Source: DASYPQ01 sp041488095
GTDB lineage: Bacteria; Planctomycetota; UBA1135; GCA-002686595
DNA length: 64,000 nucleotides
Direction of reading: 5' to 3'
Assembly: GCA_041488095.1 (NCBI GenBank)
Contig: JBGPOP010000012.1
Coordinates: forward strand, 1-64,000
This document shows positions 35,547 through 43,915 of this stretch, one piece after another (position 1 is the stretch's first letter; each line of letters opens with the position of its first letter). The translations under genes and the position numbers were made by a program. Under the pieces are notes generated by a model. That model did no database searches. It was not told the DNA's origin and worked only from the letters and a program-made list of their open reading frames with translations.

Positions 35547-35642
35547 ATGGACGCCGAATCGCTGCGAGCCCTGCAATCCCCGCTCAAGGATCGCTACCGT
35601 TCCGATCCTTCGAGCGCGCTCGTCACGCGGTCGAGGACGTGA
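35547..35642 (+). pseudogene. Possible 5' remnant of an OsmC-family gene
   Basis: A 31-codon frame reads MDAESLRALQSPLKDRYR, then SDPSSALVT. In my memory the N-terminus of OsmC-type hydroperoxidases has this MDAxxLRALQxPLKxRYRxDPxxALVT form. The frame ends at TGA shortly after, and no OsmC core follows; the creatininase gene starts 14 bases on. It is therefore probably a truncated remnant of a deletion, or a chance ORF. Confidence 0.45.
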
Positions 35643-35656
35643 CCGAGCCTCACGCC

Positions 35657-36421
35657 ATGCCCGATCTCGCCAAGCTGACCTGGCCCGAAGCGCAGGAGCT
35701 CTTCCGTCCGCGCACCGTCGCGATCCTCCCCGTCGGCAGCACGGAGCCGCACGGGCCCCATCTCCCGCTCGACACGGACGTCACGATCGCGACGGCGCAG
35801 TCTTCGCTCGCGGCGAAGAAGCTCGAGGCCGTCGGCGTGCCTGCGCTCGTGCTCCCGCCGCTCGCCTACGGCCTCACGAACTGGACCGACGGCTTCGCGG
35901 GGCGCGTCTCGATCCGGTCGGGGACGCTGTGGGCGATCCTCGAGGACGTCGTCACCTCCCTCGAGCAGGACGGAGTGCGCCAGATCGTCTTCGCCAACGC
36001 GCACCTCGAGCCGGCCCACGTCCAGGTCCTGCGCGGGGTCGCGATGGACCACGCGCAGCGCACGAAGGAGCGCGCGCAGGTCCTGTTCGTCGACGTCACG
36101 CGGAGGAAGCTGGCCGAGAAGCTCGGCGAGGAGTTCCAGAGCGGCGACTGCCACGCCGGGCGCTACGAGTCGAGCCTCGTGATGGCCTCCGACCCCGCGT
36201 CCGTCCGCGAGCCCGAGCGCCGCGGGCTGCCTCCGGTCCGGATCGACCTGTTGGACAAGATGAAGGCAGGCGTGTCGACCTTCCGAGCCGCCGGAGCGGA
36301 TCGCGCCTACTGCGGCGACCCGGCCGCGGCCAGCGCGAGCGAAGGTGAGGAGTTGCTCGACCGTCTCTCCGATATGATCCTCGCCGCCTGCCGCGAGACC
36401 TGGCCCGACCTCTTCGCTTGA
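35657..36421 (+). CDS. Creatininase-family amidohydrolase
   Basis: This 254-residue protein starts at MPDLAKLTWPEAQELF. Metal-binding signatures of the creatininase/MftE family are present: PVGSTEPHGPHLPLDTD (Glu, His, Asp ligands), FANAHLEPAH where the family usually has NGHGGN, and DCHAGRYESSLVMA (His and Glu). Members hydrolyse creatinine, formamides or mycofactocin precursor peptides. The changed second motif makes the substrate unclear. It is the first gene of a three-gene coupled operon with a thioesterase and metF. The in-frame sequence upstream of the ATG belongs to the gap and the remnant. Confidence 0.85.
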   Translation: MPDLAKLTWPEAQELFRPRTVAILPVGSTEPHGPHLPLDTDVTIATAQSSLAAKKLEAVGVPALVLPPLAYGLTNWTDGFAGRVSIRSGTLWAILEDVVTSLEQDGVRQIVFANAHLEPAHVQVLRGVAMDHAQRTKERAQVLFVDVTRRKLAEKLGEEFQSGDCHAGRYESSLVMASDPASVREPERRGLPPVRIDLLDKMKAGVSTFRAAGADRAYCGDPAAASASEGEELLDRLSDMILAACRETWPDLFA

Positions 36422-36834
36422 GCGCCTTCACCACCGTCATCCAGGTGCGCTTCGGCCACGTCGACCCGGCCGGCATCGCCTACTTCCCGCGCATCTACGA
36501 CTACCTCCACGACGTGTTCGAGGAGCTGTGGGAGAAGCACGTGGGCGAGCGCTACTACCGGATCCTGTGCGACGACAAGGTCGGCTTCCCGCTGGTGCAC
36601 TCGGAGGTCGACTTCGAGCATCCGCTGCGGTTCGGGGACAGACCGCTCGTGCGCGTCACCTGCTTCAAGCTCGGGAGGAGCTCGCTCGGCCTGCGCTACG
36701 TGTTCAAGCTCGACGAGACCGTGTGCGTCGATGCGCGCATGACGACCGTGTGCGTCGACCTCGCCACGATGAAGAGCCTCTCGATGCCGGCGCGCTACCG
36801 TGCGCGGTTCGAGTCGATCCTGGAGCCGCTGTGA
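36418..36834 (+). CDS. Acyl-CoA thioesterase, hotdog fold (4HBT type)
   Basis: A TTG start overlapping the previous stop (TTGA) gives 138 residues. The hotdog signature is FGHVDPAGIAYFPRIYDYLHD, with Asp in the active-site HVDPAG motif as in 4-hydroxybenzoyl-CoA thioesterase. LVHSEVDFEHPLRFGD and LGLRYVFKLDE follow in the expected order. It hydrolyses an acyl- or aroyl-CoA thioester in the cytoplasm. It is coupled to metF by a 4-base overlap. The link between these activities is not obvious, and the operon may simply be compact. Confidence 0.9.
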   Translation: MSAFTTVIQVRFGHVDPAGIAYFPRIYDYLHDVFEELWEKHVGERYYRILCDDKVGFPLVHSEVDFEHPLRFGDRPLVRVTCFKLGRSSLGLRYVFKLDETVCVDARMTTVCVDLATMKSLSMPARYRARFESILEPL

Positions 36835-37727
36835 AGGCTGGCACGAGGATCGGCGAGCTCCTCGACCGCGGGAAGCCCGTGTTCAGCTTCGAGTTCTTCC
36901 CGCCCAAGACCGACGAAGGCGCGCGGACGCTCATGACGACCGTCGCGGATCTCGAGGAGGCGCTCGACCCCGACTTCGTGTCGGTGACCTACGGTGCCGG
37001 CGGGAGCACGCGCGACCGGACGGTCGAGGTCGTGACGAGCATCCAGCGCGAGCTGGGCTTGACGACGATGGCGCACCTCACCTGCGTCGGGTCGGGCGAG
37101 GGGGAGATCGCCGAGGTCGTCGAGCGCCTGGTCGAGAACGGGATCGAGAACATCCTCGCGTTGCGCGGCGATCCGCCCAAGGAGGGAGGGAGCGAGAGTC
37201 CGGACGGTTTCCATCCCGCGCCGGGAGGATTCGCGCACGCGACCGAGTTGGCCGATTTCCTCGAGAGCCGCTGGGACGTCGACATCGGCGGCGCGTGCTA
37301 TCCGGAGGGGCACCTCGAGTCGAAGAGCCTCGAGGAAGATCTGAAGTGGACCAAGGTGAAGGTGGAGAAGGGCGCGCAGTTCCTGATCACACAGCTCTTC
37401 TTCGACAACAAGCACTACTTCGACCTCGTCGCGCGCGCGCGCAAGGCCGGGATCGCGGTGCCGATCGTGCCCGGGATCATGCCGATCACGAACGTGGCGC
37501 AGATCGAGCGGTTCACGAAGATGTGCGGGGCGAAGATTCCGCAGGAGCTCGCGGAGCGGCTCCATCGGGTGCAGGAGGATCCGGCGCTCGTGATGGCGAC
37601 TGGGATCGAGCACGCGATCAAGCAGTGCCGCAAGCTGCTCGAGGCGGGCGCGCCGGGCTTGCACTTCTACACGCTGAACAAGAGCCACGCGACGCGGTCG
37701 ATCCTGGCGGCGGTCCGGAAGGACTGA
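36831..37727 (+). CDS. metF: Methylenetetrahydrofolate reductase
   Basis: This 298-residue TIM-barrel flavoprotein is translated from GTG (GTGA overlap). Diagnostic segments are FSFEFFPPKTDEGA (with the catalytic Glu), VSVTYGAGGSTRDRT, NILALRGDPP, GGACYPEGH and FLITQLFFDN, then PGIMPITN and the C-terminal PGLHFYTLNKS. It reduces 5,10-methylene-THF to 5-methyl-THF for methionine synthesis. The length and order are normal for bacterial MetF. No SAM riboswitch is visible, as expected for an internal operon gene. Confidence 0.96.
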   Translation: MKAGTRIGELLDRGKPVFSFEFFPPKTDEGARTLMTTVADLEEALDPDFVSVTYGAGGSTRDRTVEVVTSIQRELGLTTMAHLTCVGSGEGEIAEVVERLVENGIENILALRGDPPKEGGSESPDGFHPAPGGFAHATELADFLESRWDVDIGGACYPEGHLESKSLEEDLKWTKVKVEKGAQFLITQLFFDNKHYFDLVARARKAGIAVPIVPGIMPITNVAQIERFTKMCGAKIPQELAERLHRVQEDPALVMATGIEHAIKQCRKLLEAGAPGLHFYTLNKSHATRSILAAVRKD

Positions 37728-37784
37728 CAGCGGTCCGCTCCTTCCTCAGCGGAGAGGAGCGCCACGAGCATCATGCGTCCCTCC

Positions 37785-39005
37785 TCAGTGGACTCCGCTC
37801 GCTCCCGCCCGCGCCGCCCCCGACAGCGCCATCAGCGCGAACGCCGTCCCGTACGGCTTGTGGTAGCTGTAGAGCGGATAGTCCCAATACGACCCGTCCG
37901 GCTCGCGGCAATAGTTCGCCGCCTCGACGAGCGCCGGCCAGAACCGCGCCTGCTTCTCCCTCGGCAGCCCCTCGATCACGTACGCCGCGTACGCGTGCCC
38001 GTACAGGTAGAAGTACCCCGACACCGAGTACCATGACTCGTGAGGGATCGGTCTCCGCACGGCGATCTTCTGGAAGCGCGCCTGCTTGAAGAGCAGCTCC
38101 TCGAGTCCCTCTTGGCGCTCTCCCTCCGTCACCTTGTCGCCGAACAGCATCAGCGCGTACTGGCACGCCGGCGTGCGGCAGGCCGAACCCTTGATCTGGT
38201 TCACGCCGTGGCGCGGCCGGTACTTCAGGTATTCCCCGTACAGGAACGCGCCGTCGGGAAGCCGCGAGCGCCGGAGATGGTCCACGGCGCGGTTCACGAG
38301 CTTCTCCGGCACCTCGATCCCCGCGCGCTTCGCACGCTCCACCCCGACCAGGATCGTCGCCGTCGTGAAGCTCATCGACGTGTCCGACGGCTGGAACGTC
38401 GGCACGCCGCTCAAGGAGAGGTATCCCCATCCTCCGTCGAGCGTCTGGTACATCCCGAGCTTCTCGACCAGCCGCACGCACGCCGCACGGAGCTTCTCCG
38501 CGCGCGGATCCTTGGGCTTGGCGATCAGCCGCTCGGCGAAGCACTGCAGCGCGTAGCCGAACGACCACACGTTGTAGTGCTCCATCCCGTTCGCGCGCTT
38601 CACGTCGAAGTGCTCGAGCAGCCAGTCGATGCCGCGGTCGGCCGCGCTCTCCTTCTCCGCCGACACGCTCGGGCAGCCCTCGAGCGCTACGACGACGAGC
38701 GCGGTCGTCCCCACCTGGAAGGCCTGGTGCGACCCGGGAACGTCGGCGAGCACCTCGATCGGCCGCGGCGATTCATGCGAACCCCACGAGCCGTCCTTGT
38801 TCTGGTTCTTAACGAGCCAGGCGAGGGCTTCGGACATCGTCTTCTCGAGCGCGCGCTCCTCGGCGGTCGGCTCGGCCCGCGGCGGAGACGCAGGCTCGGT
38901 GCGGACCGCCGCGGCGGGCGCCGAAGGAGCGGGCGTCTTCTCGCGCGAGCACGATGCGCCCGCGCACAGCAGGAGGACCGAGGCCGGAGCGATCCGCACG
39001 CTCAT
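37785..39005 (-). CDS. Lipoprotein with prenyltransferase/squalene-cyclase-like alpha-alpha toroid repeats
   Basis: This 406-residue lipoprotein starts at MSVRIAPASVLLLCAGASC; the lipobox Cys is followed by a Pro/Ala-rich linker. The mature part has repeated helical pairs with GSW/GGW turns: ALAWLVKNQNKDGSWG, YQTLDGGWGYLSL, SRLPDGAFLYGEY and EPDGSYWDYPLYSYHK. This is the pattern of prenyltransferase/terpene-cyclase toroids used in many secreted planctomycete proteins. There is no DxDD motif and thus no evidence of cyclase chemistry. It starts 10 bases after the stop of the HlyD-like gene and is cotranscribed with it. Confidence 0.8.
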   Translation of the reverse strand: MSVRIAPASVLLLCAGASCSREKTPAPSAPAAAVRTEPASPPRAEPTAEERALEKTMSEALAWLVKNQNKDGSWGSHESPRPIEVLADVPGSHQAFQVGTTALVVVALEGCPSVSAEKESAADRGIDWLLEHFDVKRANGMEHYNVWSFGYALQCFAERLIAKPKDPRAEKLRAACVRLVEKLGMYQTLDGGWGYLSLSGVPTFQPSDTSMSFTTATILVGVERAKRAGIEVPEKLVNRAVDHLRRSRLPDGAFLYGEYLKYRPRHGVNQIKGSACRTPACQYALMLFGDKVTEGERQEGLEELLFKQARFQKIAVRRPIPHESWYSVSGYFYLYGHAYAAYVIEGLPREKQARFWPALVEAANYCREPDGSYWDYPLYSYHKPYGTAFALMALSGAARAGASGVH

Positions 39006-39015
39006 CCGAAAACGC

Positions 39016-40317
39016 TCATGGACCGGCCTTGGCCGCCCCCGGCGCCGCAACCTTCGTCGCGGCCGCGAACTTGACCTTCGCGCGCATGCCGAAGAGCACT
39101 CCGGGGATCGCGTGCTCGAGCTTCACCGTGGCCTCGTAGCCGTTCTCATCGCCCGACCCGCCCTTCGCGGACGGATACGACTCGAGGTGGAGCGCACCCG
39201 GCCCGCTCTCGTCCGGCATCGCCACCGGCTGGACCGCGACCTCCGTCCCGTCGCGCAGCTCCTTCAGCATCGACTCGGGCACGTCGACCGCCACCGCGAA
39301 GGAATCGGGATCCGCGACGACGAACAAATCGCTCCGCGTCGAGAGCTGGCTCCCGCGCTCGTACCGCGCCGGCGTCCGGCCGGGCCGGTAATCCTTGTCC
39401 TTGCCGTGCAGGAGCACGCCCGAGCGCGGCGCCTTGATCGCCAGCAGCTCGCGGTCGCGCTTCAAGCGCTCGAGCTTGAGATTCTGCTGCGCCAGCGCAT
39501 CCGTCGATCGCGCCAGCGCGTCCTCGCGCGCACGCCGATCGATCCCCTGGCCGCGCGCGAGCCGATCGAGGTTCTGCTCCTGCGTCCGGACGCCCTCCTG
39601 CTTGACCTCGGTCTGCATCGCCTCGTCGTACTCGACGTTGTACTGCCGCCGGTCGACCGACAGCCCGCGCGACTCGTCGGAGATCCCGAGCCGCCGCCGG
39701 GCGCGCTTGAGGACGATCTCCTCGGTCGCGTCGACGAGCTCGTCGGCGCTGTACATCTTCTCGAGCTGCGCCAGCTCGTCCTTCTGGTCGTCGATCCCGG
39801 CGTCCTCGTACTTCTTCCCGATCTCGTCCGAACGCCGGGCGAACGGGACCTCGTGCTTCGTCCAGCCCTCGAGGGAACGGCGCGCCCGCTCGAGGCTCGC
39901 GCGCGCCAGCGCGAGCGCGGAGGCCGCGGCCTCGTCGTCGATCTTGTTCCTCTCGACGACGCCCGCCTGGTGGATCGCGGCGGAGCGCGCCTCCAGCTCG
40001 GCCTGGTGGATCTGCTCGTCGATCGAGCGGGTCTCGATGCGCGCGATCACGTCGCCCTCCTTCACGAGCGCGCCCTGCGGCATCACCTCGGTCACGAGCA
40101 GCTCGCCCGAGTACGCCTCGGGCCAGATCGAGACGGCCTTGAAGCTCGCGGGGACGAAGACGCCGGGGCGCTCCTTGTCGGCGGGTTTCGCCGGCGGCGT
40201 CGAAGCCGCGATCGCAGGCTTGGAATCGGGCGTGGGGGCGCCTCCTCCACGCGTCGACTTGCAGGACGAAGCGAACGTCAGGGCACACACCGAGAGCGCG
40301 ACGAGATCGGGCCGCAT
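39016..40317 (-). CDS. HlyD/membrane-fusion-protein-like lipoprotein
   Basis: This 433-residue protein starts at MRPDLVALSVCALTFASSC with a lipobox Cys. A barrel-sandwich half-motif (VSIWPEAYSGELLVTEVMPQ, ALVKEGDVIARIETRSIDE) leads to a long helical hairpin (residues about 120-300, many heptads), then the second half-motif ELLAIKAPRSGVLLHGKD and a beta-barrel region (DLFVVADPDSFAVAVDVPE, GMRAKVKFAAA). This is the layout of periplasmic adaptor subunits of efflux systems. No inner-membrane pump is adjacent, so it may work with a pump elsewhere or have another envelope role. It is divergent from the selenoprotein gene. Confidence 0.8.
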   Translation of the reverse strand: MRPDLVALSVCALTFASSCKSTRGGGAPTPDSKPAIAASTPPAKPADKERPGVFVPASFKAVSIWPEAYSGELLVTEVMPQGALVKEGDVIARIETRSIDEQIHQAELEARSAAIHQAGVVERNKIDDEAAASALALARASLERARRSLEGWTKHEVPFARRSDEIGKKYEDAGIDDQKDELAQLEKMYSADELVDATEEIVLKRARRRLGISDESRGLSVDRRQYNVEYDEAMQTEVKQEGVRTQEQNLDRLARGQGIDRRAREDALARSTDALAQQNLKLERLKRDRELLAIKAPRSGVLLHGKDKDYRPGRTPARYERGSQLSTRSDLFVVADPDSFAVAVDVPESMLKELRDGTEVAVQPVAMPDESGPGALHLESYPSAKGGSGDENGYEATVKLEHAIPGVLFGMRAKVKFAAATKVAAPGAAKAGP

Positions 40318-40416
40318 CGACGACTCCTCCTTGAAGACCCGGATGCCCGGGACTGCGCGGATTGTAGCGATGCCGGAGGAGAGATCCGAGGTAGACTCTC
40401 GAGCCCGGAGGAAACC

Positions 40417-41712
40417 ATGAGAGCCACGAACATCCCGTTCCTCGCCGCCTTGCTGCTTGCACCTGCGTGCCGGTCGGATGAGGCCCGTCCGAAGCCGGCG
40501 AAGGCCGAGAAAGCGGCCGCGAGCATCCCGGCGATACCGCTCCTCCCGCCCAAGACGGAGAAGACGGTCCAGCCGACCCCGGCTGCGGCGCCCGTGACGC
40601 GCGCTGATCGTCTCGAGGCGCTCCGCAAGGAGCACCGCGATGCGATGGACGCCTACTACAAGCTCTTCCGGGACGCGAAGACCGACGAGGAGTCGCAGAA
40701 GGTCGCCGAGACGAACAAGGCTCCCGATCCGCAGACGTGGGCGCCGAGATTCTGGGAGATCGTGAACGAGGATCCGAAGGACGACGTCGCGTTCGGGGCG
40801 CTGCAGTGGCTGGTCCGGGAGTCGCAGAGCCAGCCGGACAAGGAGCGCGCGATCGCGACGATCATGAAGGAGCAGATCGCGAGCGCGAAGCTCGGCGATC
40901 TGTGCGACAGCCTCCCCTCCGACCCTTCGACGGCGCCGGCGCTCCTCGAGCGCATCCTGGCCGAGAGTCCGCACCACGAGGTGAAGGGCCACGCCCTGTA
41001 CGCGTTGGCGAAGAGCAAGCTCGCGTCGGTCGACCTCGCGAAGCGCCTCCAGAAACAAGGCACGGACCCCGAGGAGCTGAAGGGCTTGAAGGAGTGGATC
41101 GGCGCGGAGCGCTCCGCCGAGCTGGAGAAGCTCGACGCCGCGAAGGCGCAGACCGAAGCCGAGACGATGCTCGAGCGCGTCGCCAACGAATACGCCGACG
41201 TGAAGTTCCGCAAGGCGACCCTGGCCGACTCCGCCAAGGGCGAACTGCACGAGATGCGCGACCTCGTCGTCGGCAAGCCTGCGCCGGAGATCGAGGGCGA
41301 GGACCTCGCGGGCGCCGCCATCAAGCTCAGCGACTACCGCGGCAAGGTGGTGATGCTCGACTTCTGGGGCAACTGGTGACCCCCCTGCCGGGCCATGTAC
41401 CCGCACGAGCGGTCGCTCGTGAAGCGCCTGGAGAACGAGCCCTTCACCCTGATCGGAATCAACAGCGACGAGGACCGCGAGAAGCTGAAGCCGGTCCTCG
41501 AAAAGGAGCAGATCACCTGGCGCTCCTTCTGGAACGGCGGGAGCACCGGCGGCCCGATCTCGACCGCGTGGAACGTCCACGGCTGGCCGACGATCTACGT
41601 CTTCGATGCCCAGGGGACGATCCGATACAAGAGCGTCGGCGGGAACGAGGAGGAGATCGACAAGGCGATCGACTCGCTGCTCGCGGAGATGAAGGCCGGC
41701 GGCGGGAAGTAG
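40417..41712 (+). CDS. TlpA/thioredoxin-like lipoprotein, probable selenoprotein (Sec at codon 321)
   Basis: Two pieces in one frame form a 431-residue protein. The start MRATNIPFLAALLLAPAC follows GGAGGAAACC; Cys18 is the lipobox Cys. A helical region of about 250 residues follows, then a thioredoxin domain from about residue 286 (VGKPAPEIEGEDL, KVVMLDFWGNW). Codon 321 is TGA (41377-41379), directly followed by PPCRAMYPHE. The expected active site is CxxC, so the sequence reads UPPC. The frame continues cleanly through LIGINSDEDREKLKP, FWNGGSTGGPIS and WPTIYVFD, all normal for TlpA. A hairpin with a GGTC loop 31 bases after TGA fits a bacterial SECIS. It is probably an extracytoplasmic thiol-disulfide or peroxide-reducing enzyme. 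The alternative is a nonsense mutation. Confidence 0.85.
41404..41421 (+). promoter_or_regulatory. SECIS-like hairpin downstream of the in-frame TGA
   Basis: CACGAGC (41404-41410) and GCTCGTG (41415-41421) form a perfect 7-bp stem with a GGTC loop. The loop starts 32 bases after the last base of the TGA. As I recall, bacterial SECIS elements have a stem-loop with G in the first loop positions (GGUCU in E. coli fdhF) roughly 16-37 bases after the UGA, so this fits. Confidence 0.65.
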
Positions 41713-41728
41713 GGCGAGGCCGTCCGGC

Positions 41729-42805
41729 TCAGCGTTCCTCCGCGAGCCTCACCCCGAGCCCGGGCTCGCCGGTGAGGCGCATGCGACCCTCCTCGATCAC
41801 GAAGCCGCCCTCGGCCGGATCGCGCGCGAGGTCGAGGCTGCCGTCGAGGTCGAGGTGCCTCGTCGCGGGCGAGGCGAAGGCCGCGTGCAGCGCGGCCGCG
41901 ATGCTGATCCGGCTCTCGTCGTTGCAGCCCCACAGCAGGCCGAGGCCCGCCAAGCGCGCGATCTCCGCGATCGCGAGCGCGGGCGTCACGCCGCCGCACT
42001 TCATCAGCTTGATGTTCAGGATGCCGCACGCGGCCGGCGGGCGCGCGGCCGCCATCGCGTCGCGCTCGGTCAGGACGCTCTCGTCGAGCGCGATGCGGCG
42101 CCGCAGCTCCGCGGGCAGCGCGCGCACCGCCTCGAGGGCCGCCGCGGGCAGCGGTTGCTCGACGAACTCGATGTCGAGCTCGTCGAGCAGCGGCGCGAGG
42201 CGCAAGACGTCCTCGGCCGTCCAGCCCTGGTTCGCGTCGATGCGGATCCACGGACGCCGGCCGACGCTCTCCCGGATCTTCCGCAGGCGCTCGACGTCCT
42301 CCTCGAAGGAGCGGCCGACCTTGACCTTGAGGTGGGTGAACCCCCGCGCGACGTGCTCCCGCGCCTCCGCGACGGTCTCGCCGACGGCCTGGATCCCGAT
42401 CGTGACGGAGGTCGGCAGCTCTTCGTGGCAGCGGCCGAGGAGATCGGCGAGCGGCAGCCCGAGAGAGCGCGTGCACAGGTCGTGGAGCGCCATGTCGAGC
42501 GCCGCGCGCGCTGCGGGCGATTCGCGGTGGGTCGAGGCGAGCATGCGGCAGGTCGCGCGCAGCTCACGGACGTCGCGGCCGGAGAGCCACGCCAACCGTC
42601 CAGGGGAGAGGAAGGCTTCGCAGCGATCCGGCGTCTCGCCGGTCACGTCTGGAGCGGGGGAGGCGGAGCCGAGCCCGCTGTGCGGGCCGTCGGATCGGAC
42701 GCGCACGAAGAACAGGTCGGCGGTGTCGATCGTCGCGTAGGCGATCGCATAGGGGCGGGTGAGCAGGACGCGCTCGCGCCAGGTCTCGACCGAGACGATC
42801 TTCAA
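41729..42805 (-). CDS. dgcA: Dipeptide epimerase-type enolase superfamily enzyme (DgcA-like)
   Basis: A TTG start overlapping the previous stop (TTGA) gives 358 residues. Enolase-superfamily landmarks are FTHLKVKVG (the KxK general base), WIRIDANQGWT (first metal Asp), EFVEQPLP (Glu), IALDESVL (Asp/Glu) and LNIKLMKCGGV (second catalytic Lys). This matches L-Ala-D/L-Glu epimerases. In marine bacteria DgcA racemises N-acetyl-D-glutamate made by DgcN. The gene is translationally coupled to a DgcN-like gene here, so a D-glutamate catabolic role is more likely than plain murein dipeptide recycling. Confidence 0.85.
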   Translation of the reverse strand: MKIVSVETWRERVLLTRPYAIAYATIDTADLFFVRVRSDGPHSGLGSASPAPDVTGETPDRCEAFLSPGRLAWLSGRDVRELRATCRMLASTHRESPAARAALDMALHDLCTRSLGLPLADLLGRCHEELPTSVTIGIQAVGETVAEAREHVARGFTHLKVKVGRSFEEDVERLRKIRESVGRRPWIRIDANQGWTAEDVLRLAPLLDELDIEFVEQPLPAAALEAVRALPAELRRRIALDESVLTERDAMAAARPPAACGILNIKLMKCGGVTPALAIAEIARLAGLGLLWGCNDESRISIAAALHAAFASPATRHLDLDGSLDLARDPAEGGFVIEEGRMRLTGEPGLGVRLAEER

Positions 42806-43869
42806 GGCCGAGTTCCCTTCACGGTCGCGAGGACCGCGTCGAGCGCGCGGCCGACGCCGTCCCGCAAGGGTAGGACGACCGGCAGAGCGAGCTGGGCTTC
42901 GAGGTCGGCACGCGACGCCTCGGCTTCCGGTCCGGACAGGCCCTCGGCGTTGAGGGTCACCGCGGCGACGCGCGCGCCGAGAACGCGCACGAGCTCGATC
43001 TCCTCCGCTACCGGCGGGATGGCGCAGCCGAGCTTCTCCGCTCCGTCGTAGAAGCGCCGCGCCGGCGCGTGCTGAAGGACGACCGTCCGCGCGCCGCCCG
43101 AGAGGATCAGCTCGGAGCCGCACGGGCCGGAGGGGTTGCGAAGGCCGGACTGGCCTTCGAGGAAGAGGATGTCGGGCTTCTCCTCGCGCGCGCAAGCGAG
43201 GATCGCGCGCTCCAGCTCGCCCGCGACGAAGTCGTTCGGCGTCGCGTCGAGGACGAAGCCGTGCCGCACGCCCTGCATCCAGCCGGTCTGGCCGGTGTAG
43301 ACCATCTCCGCGGAGAGGCCGCGCTCGCGACAGGCGGCGACGAGCATCTGGCAGGTCGTGCGCTTGCCGAGCGCGCAGTCGGTGCCGAGCACGGCGACGC
43401 GCGGGACGGGGAGCGCGAGGACCTCGCCGGTCCAGAAGCGCAGCTCGGACACGGGCCGCGGCCTGCGGACGTCGACGATCCGCGCGCCGCGCGAGGCGAC
43501 GATCCGGGCGATCTCGGGGTCGTCGGCGAGGAGCCGGTGGAGGCCGCTCGCGAGCGACATCCCGGCGCGCGCGGCCTCGAGCAGATGCGCGCGCAGCCCT
43601 TCGGGAAGGATCCCGCCGTGCGTCGCGACGCCGACGACGCACCAGTCCGGGCGCACCCCGAGCGCCTCGATCGTGCGTCCGATCGAGGCGTGCACCGGGA
43701 TGCCGCGCCGCCGCCCGTCGAGCAGCTCGCCCGCATCTTCTCCTGCGCAGGACGCGTCGATGACGCCGACGACGCGCCAACGGCTGGGCCCGCGCACGAG
43801 ACCGTGAGCGGTCTTGGCGTTCGAGGTGCGGAACATCCCGTCGGCGAGGACGATCGCGGTCTCGGTCAT
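42802..43869 (-). CDS. dgcN: DUF1611 protein, DgcN-like D-glutamate N-acetyltransferase
   Basis: This 355-residue DUF1611 protein has an N-terminal Rossmann-like domain (VVGVIDASCAGEDAGELLDG, VVGVATHGGILPEGLR) and a C-terminal P-loop domain with Walker A-like GTDCALGKRTT, then EMVYTGQTGWMQG, NDFVAGELE and ILFLEGQSGLRNPSGP. DgcN was shown in other bacteria to acetylate D-glutamate at nitrogen, using acetyl-CoA. The overlap with the epimerase gene reproduces the known dgcN-dgcA pairing. The ATG at 43869 is well placed. Function is assigned by family and synteny, not by substrate residues. Confidence 0.85.
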   Translation of the reverse strand: MTETAIVLADGMFRTSNAKTAHGLVRGPSRWRVVGVIDASCAGEDAGELLDGRRRGIPVHASIGRTIEALGVRPDWCVVGVATHGGILPEGLRAHLLEAARAGMSLASGLHRLLADDPEIARIVASRGARIVDVRRPRPVSELRFWTGEVLALPVPRVAVLGTDCALGKRTTCQMLVAACRERGLSAEMVYTGQTGWMQGVRHGFVLDATPNDFVAGELERAILACAREEKPDILFLEGQSGLRNPSGPCGSELILSGGARTVVLQHAPARRFYDGAEKLGCAIPPVAEEIELVRVLGARVAAVTLNAEGLSGPEAEASRADLEAQLALPVVLPLRDGVGRALDAVLATVKGTRP

Positions 43870-43915
43870 GCACGGGAGAGGCTAACCGCGCCGGCGCGTC
43901 CTTCAACGCGAGGCG

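Noticed and set aside
36831..37727. SAM or folate riboswitch before metF
   Set aside because: The metF start overlaps the upstream thioesterase gene, leaving no leader for a riboswitch.
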